Origin: Diprion similis
Lineage: Eukaryota > Arthropoda > Insecta > Hymenoptera > Diprionidae
DNA: 64,000 nucleotides
Direction of reading: 5' to 3'
Assembly: GCF_021155765.1 (NCBI RefSeq)
Contig: NC_060107.1
Span: 14,866,501 to 14,930,500, forward strand
Numbering within the stretch: the first letter of the stretch is position 1; every line of letters starts with the position of its first letter. Below the pieces are notes generated by a model, which worked only from the letters and a program-made list of their open reading frames with translations, was not told where the DNA came from and searched no databases. This document shows, in pieces, positions 59,840 through 64,000 of the stretch. The translations under genes and the position numbers were made by a program.

Positions 59840-62800
59840 CTCACACAAGGGTCCGGCAGAACATTGTCGGGACAAAAAGTTTCCAAGCTCTGAAAGTCGC
59901 TGAAAAACAATAAAGTCAACGACTTTGGATTTTTTCAATCAAAATTTCGCTGATTTTAGATCGTCGTTGGAACAATTCTTTGATGCGCTATATGGACGTG
60001 ATTTTGCGAGAGAAATCGATTGAGCGCAGTCCCAATACACTGCGAGCAACGGATCAAAAGATACAGACAAAAAACGAGCAACGCATTTTCTTCATTGTCC
60101 TGCTGCTGGTTTTTTCCTCGTCATTTCTCTCTCGTTGGTCCTACGCTTTTTTGCTGTGGTTTCTGAGTTCCTTGATGTCGAATTAGCCTAGAAAGGGTCG
60201 TACAAATCGATTCCGAGACGGAAAATTTTCGGCTCCGAAAATCAGAAAAAAGCAAGGCTAACCCCTTTGGATTTTTGGTGAAAATTTCACCGATTTTGAA
60301 TAATGCTGCAATTGATTCGATGAGGCGCTATTCCGACGTATTTTTGCAAGAGAAAACGATTGACCGCAGGCTTAATGCCCTGCGAGCAACGGATCGGAAG
60401 TTGGAGCCAAAAAACGAAAAACGAGTTTTGTCCATTCTTCACCTGATGGACTGTGCTTCGTCGTTTCTCTCCTGTTGTTCCTACGCTTGTTTTGCTGTGT
60501 TTTCCGAGTTCCTTGTCGTCGAATTAGCGTAGAAAGGGTCGTACAAATCGATTCCGAGACGGAAAATTTTCGGCTCCGAAAATCGAAAAAAAGTAAGGCT
60601 AACCCCTTCGGATTTTCGGTGAAAATTTCGACGATTTTGAATAGTGCTGCAATTGATTCAATGAGGCGCTATTCTGACGTATTTTTGCAAGAGAAAACGA
60701 TTGACCGCAGGCTGAATGCCCTGCGAGCAACGGATCGGAAGTTAGAGCCAAAAAACGAAGAACGAGTTTTGTCCATTCTTCACCTGATGGACTGTGCTTC
60801 GTCTTTTCTCTCCTGTTGGTCCTACGCTCTTTTTGCTGTGTTTTCTGAGTTCCTTGTTGTCGAATTAGCCTAGAAAGGGTCGTACAAATCGATTCCGAGA
60901 CGAAAAATTTTCGGCCCCGAAAATCGAAAAAAAGTAAGGCTAACCCCTTTGGATTTTCGGTGAAAATTTCACCGATTTTGAATAGTGCTGCAATTGATTC
61001 GATGAGGCGCTATTCTGACGTATTTTTGCAAGAGAAAACGATTGACCGCAGGCTTAATGCCCTGCGAGCAACGGATCGGAAGTTGGAGCCAAAAAACGAA
61101 AAACGAGTTTTGTCCATTCTTCACCTGATGGACTGTGCTTCGTCATTTCTCTCCTGTTGTTCCTACGCTTGTTTTGCTGTGTTTTCCGAGTTCCTTGTCG
61201 TCGAATTAGCGTAGAAAGGGTCGTACAAATCGATTCCGAGACGGAAAATTTTCGGCTCCGAAAATCGAAAAAAAGTAAGGCTAACCCCTTCGGATTTTCG
61301 GTGAAAATTTCGACGATTTTGAATAGTGCTGCAATTGATTCAATGAGGCGCTATTCTGACGTATTTTTGCAAGAGAAAACGATTGACCGCAGGCTGAATG
61401 CCCTGCGAGCAACGGATCGGAAGTTAGAGCCAAAAAACGAAGAACGAGTTTTGTCCATTCTTCACCTGATGGACTGTGCTTCGTCTTTTCTCTCCTGTTG
61501 GTCCTACGCTCTTTTTGCTGTGTTTTCTGAGTTCCTTGTTGTCGAATTAGCCTAGAAAGGGTCGTACAAATCGATTCCGAGACGAAAAATTTTCAGCCCC
61601 GAAAATCGAAAAAAAGTAAGGCTAACCCCTTTGGATTTTCGGTGAAAATTTCACCGATTTTGAATAGTGCTGCAATTGATTCGATGAGGCGCTATTCTGA
61701 CGTATTTTTGCAAGAGAAAACGATTGACCGCAGGCTCAATGCCCTGCGAGCAACGGATCGGAAGTTGAAGCCAAAAAACGACAAACGAGTTTTGTCCATT
61801 CTTCACCTGATGGACTGTGCTTCGTCTTTTCTCTCCTGTTGGTCCTACGCTCTTTTTGCTGTGTTTTCTGAGTTCCTTGTTGTCGAATTAGCCTAGAAAG
61901 GGTCGTACAAATCGATTCCGAGACGAAAAATTTTCGGCCCCGAAAATCGAAAAAAAGTAAGGCTAACCCCTTTGGATTTTCGGTGAAAATTTCACCGATT
62001 TTGAATAGTGCTGCAATTGATTCGATGAGGCGCTATTCTGACGTATTTTTGCAAGAGAAAACGATTGACCGCAGGCTCAATGCCCTGCGAGCAACGGATC
62101 GGAAGTTGAAGCCAAAAAACGACAAACGAGTTTTGTCCATTCTTCACCTGATGGACTGTGCTTCGTCATTTCTCTCCTGTTAGTCCTACGCTCTTTTTGC
62201 TGTGGTTTCTGAGTTCCTTGATGTCGAATTAGCCTAAGAAGGGTCGTACAAATCGATTCCGAGACGGAAAATTTTCGGCTCCGAAAATCAGAAAAAAGCA
62301 AGGCTAACCCCTTTGGATTTTTGGTGGAAATTTCACCGATTTTGAATAATGCTGCGATTGATTCGATGAGGCGCTATTCTGACGTATTTTTGCAAGAGAA
62401 AACGATTGACCGTAGGCTTAATGCCCTGCGAGCAACGGATCGGAAGTTAGAGCCAAAAAACGAAAAACGAGTTTTGTCCATTCTTCACCTGATGGACTGT
62501 GCTTCGTCATTTCTCTCCTGTTGGTCCTACGCTCTTTTTGCTGTGTTTTCTGAGTTCCTTGTTGTCGAATTAGCCCAGAAAGGGTCGTACAAATCGATTC
62601 CGAGACGGAAAATTTTCGGCTCCGAAAATCAGAAAAAAGCAAGGCTAACCCCTTTGGATTTTTGGTGGAAATTTCACCGATTTTGAATAATGCTGCAATT
62701 GATTCGATGAGGCGCTATTCTGACGTATTTTTGCAAGAGAAAACGATTGACCGCAGGCTTGATGCCCTGCGAGCAACGGATCGGAAGTTAGAGCCAAAAA

Positions 62801-63684
62801 ACGAAAAACGAGTTTTGTCCATTCTTCACCTGATGGACTGTGCTTCGTCATTTCTCTCCTGTTGGTCATACGCTCTTTTTGCTGTGTTTTCTGAGTTCCT
62901 TGTTGTCGAATTAGCCTAGAAAGGGTCGTACAAATCGATTCCGAGACGAAAAATTTTCGGCCCCGAAAATCGAAAAAAAGTAAGGCTAACCCCTTTGGAT
63001 TTTCGGTGAAAATTTCACCGATTTTGAATAGTGCTGCAATTGATTCGATGAGGCGCTATTCTGACGTATTTTTGCAAGAGAAAACGTTTGACCGCAGGCT
63101 GAATGCCCTGCGAGCAACGGATCGGAAGTTAGAGCCAAAAAACGAAAAACGAGTTTTGTCCATTCTTCACCTGATGGACTGTGCTTCGTCTTTTCTCTCC
63201 TGTTGGTCCTACGCTCTTTTTGCTGTGTTTTCTGAGTTCCTTGTTGTCGAATTAGCCCAGAAAGGGTCGTACAAATCGATTCCGAGACGGAAAATTTTCG
63301 GCTCCGAAAATCAGAAAAAAGCAAGGCTAACCCCTTTGGATTTTTGGTGGAAATTTCACCGATTTTGAATAATGCTGCAATTGATTCGATGAGGCGCTAT
63401 TCTGACGTATTTTTGCAAGAGAAAACGATTGACCGCAGGCTTGATGCCCTGCGAGCAACGGATCGGAAGTTAGAGCCAAAAAACGAAAAACGAGTTTTGT
63501 CCATTCTTCACCTGATGGACTGTGCTTCGTCATTTCTCTCCTGTTGGTCATACGCTCTTTTTGCTGTGTTTTCTGAGTTCCTTGTTGTCGAATTAGCCTA
63601 GAAAGGGTCGTACAAATCGATTCCGAGACGAAAAATTTTCGGCCCCGAAAATCGAAAAAAAGTAAGGCTAACCCCTTTGGATTT

Positions 63685-63703
63685 TCGGTGAAAATTTCAC
63701 CGA
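63685..63703. repeat. Satellite dyad motif 2 (example copy)
   Basis: TCGGTGAAAATTTCACCGA has perfect 9-bp arms around one central A. It recurs at the same place in most monomers, with some copies degraded (GGTGGAAATTTCACC or TTTCGACGA forms). Confidence 0.85.
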
Positions 63704-63975
63704 TTTTGAATAGTGCTGCAATTGATTCGATGAGGCGCTATTCTGACGTATTTTTGCAAGAGAAAACGTTTGACCGCAGGCTGAATGCCCTGCGAGCAAC
63801 GGATCGGAAGTTAGAGCCAAAAAACGAAAAACGAGTTTTGTCCATTCTTCACCTGATGGACTGTGCTTCGTCTTTTCTCTCCTGTTGGTCCTACGCTCTT
63901 TTTGCTGTGTTTTCTGAGTTCCTTGTTGTCGAATTAGCCTAGAAAGGGTCGTACAAATCGATTCCAAGACGAAAA

Positions 63976-63993
63976 ATTTTCGGCCCCGAAAAT
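63976..63993. repeat. Satellite dyad motif 1 (example copy)
   Basis: ATTTTCGGCCCCGAAAAT has perfect 8-bp arms and a 2-nt centre. The centre is CC or CT in different monomers while the arms stay complementary; one copy (about 61588-61605) has a broken arm. Confidence 0.85.
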
Positions 63994-64000
63994 CGAAAAA

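Larger units (their letters stand above)
59840..64000. repeat. Tandem satellite array, 341-bp monomer with 682-bp dimer higher-order repeats
   Basis: The marker TGCGAGCAACGGATC recurs at 60041, 60381, 60722, 61063, 61404, 61745, 62086, 62427, 62768, 63109, 63450 and 63791: one spacing of 340 and ten of exactly 341. Twelve copies are visible and the array runs off the right end. Neighbouring monomers differ at a few percent of sites, while monomers two apart are nearly identical (60.4/61.1 kb, 60.7/61.4 kb, 62.8/63.5 kb, 63.1/63.8 kb), which is a dimeric higher-order structure. The leftmost copy is strongly diverged and further decayed sequence extends to about 59840. Each monomer gives an approximately 85-codon open frame and an opposite-strand frame, but stops gained (about 62181) and lost (about 62574, 63256) argue against a gene. 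Confidence 0.95.

Noticed and set aside
60240..64000. Tandem array as a family of 85-residue protein genes
   Set aside because: Copies with internal stop, lost terminal stop and a frameshifted edge copy, no start context or promoter elements, and an equally open antisense frame. Treated as a satellite; the synonymous bias is kept as a separate finding.
59840..64000. CRISPR-like array
   Set aside because: Repeats are contiguous 341-bp units without short repeats and unique spacers, and the genome is eukaryotic.

Overview
This window is insect nuclear DNA: AT-rich, with short GT-AG introns, many A/T microsatellites and four conserved animal genes with typical insect architecture. The sugar-type gustatory receptor, the CAP-Gly-bearing kinesin-73 and the overall composition suggest Hymenoptera, perhaps a sawfly, but the order is inference. 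All intron/exon models were built by hand from six-frame reading, splice consensus and phase agreement; no alignment or RNA evidence was available.

Layout, left to right. 175-1011 (+): last three exons of a sugar-receptor-type gustatory receptor whose 5' part lies off the window. 1012-9589: AT-rich DNA with a foldback element (about 2040-2345), microsatellites and two unrecognised ORF remnants near 5.3-5.9 kb. 9590-41006 (-): a complete kinesin-3 gene, Khc-73 (KIF13 family), modelled as 27 coding exons and 1,920 residues (motor, FHA, coiled coils, KIF1/13 central domains, Ser-rich linker, C-terminal CAP-Gly). Its phases close at every junction, and there are signs of alternative 3' ends. 41007-42689: shared upstream region of two divergent genes. 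42690-44150 (+): XRCC1, a single-strand-break repair scaffold, two exons, 459 residues. 46293-47133 (-): RpL41, the 25-residue ribosomal protein, split into two tiny exons that simple ORF calling misses. 50570-58125 (-): EndoB (endophilin B), nine coding exons, 375 residues, N-BAR plus SH3, with a possible SH3-less alternative end. 59840-64000: the edge of a tandem satellite array with an exact 341-bp monomer, dimeric (682-bp) higher-order repeats and two dyad-symmetric motifs in most monomers; it runs off the right end.

The genes do not form an operon or a single pathway. Khc-73 is a plus-end motor for endosomes and polarity cargo, EndoB bends membranes in autophagy and endosome traffic, XRCC1 repairs DNA and RpL41 is translational. 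The most unusual feature is the 341-bp satellite, a candidate (peri)centromeric or heterochromatic repeat. Next are the unannotated micro-gene RpL41, an extra C4 zinc-finger-like cluster in XRCC1, and the alternative C-termini of Khc-73 and EndoB.
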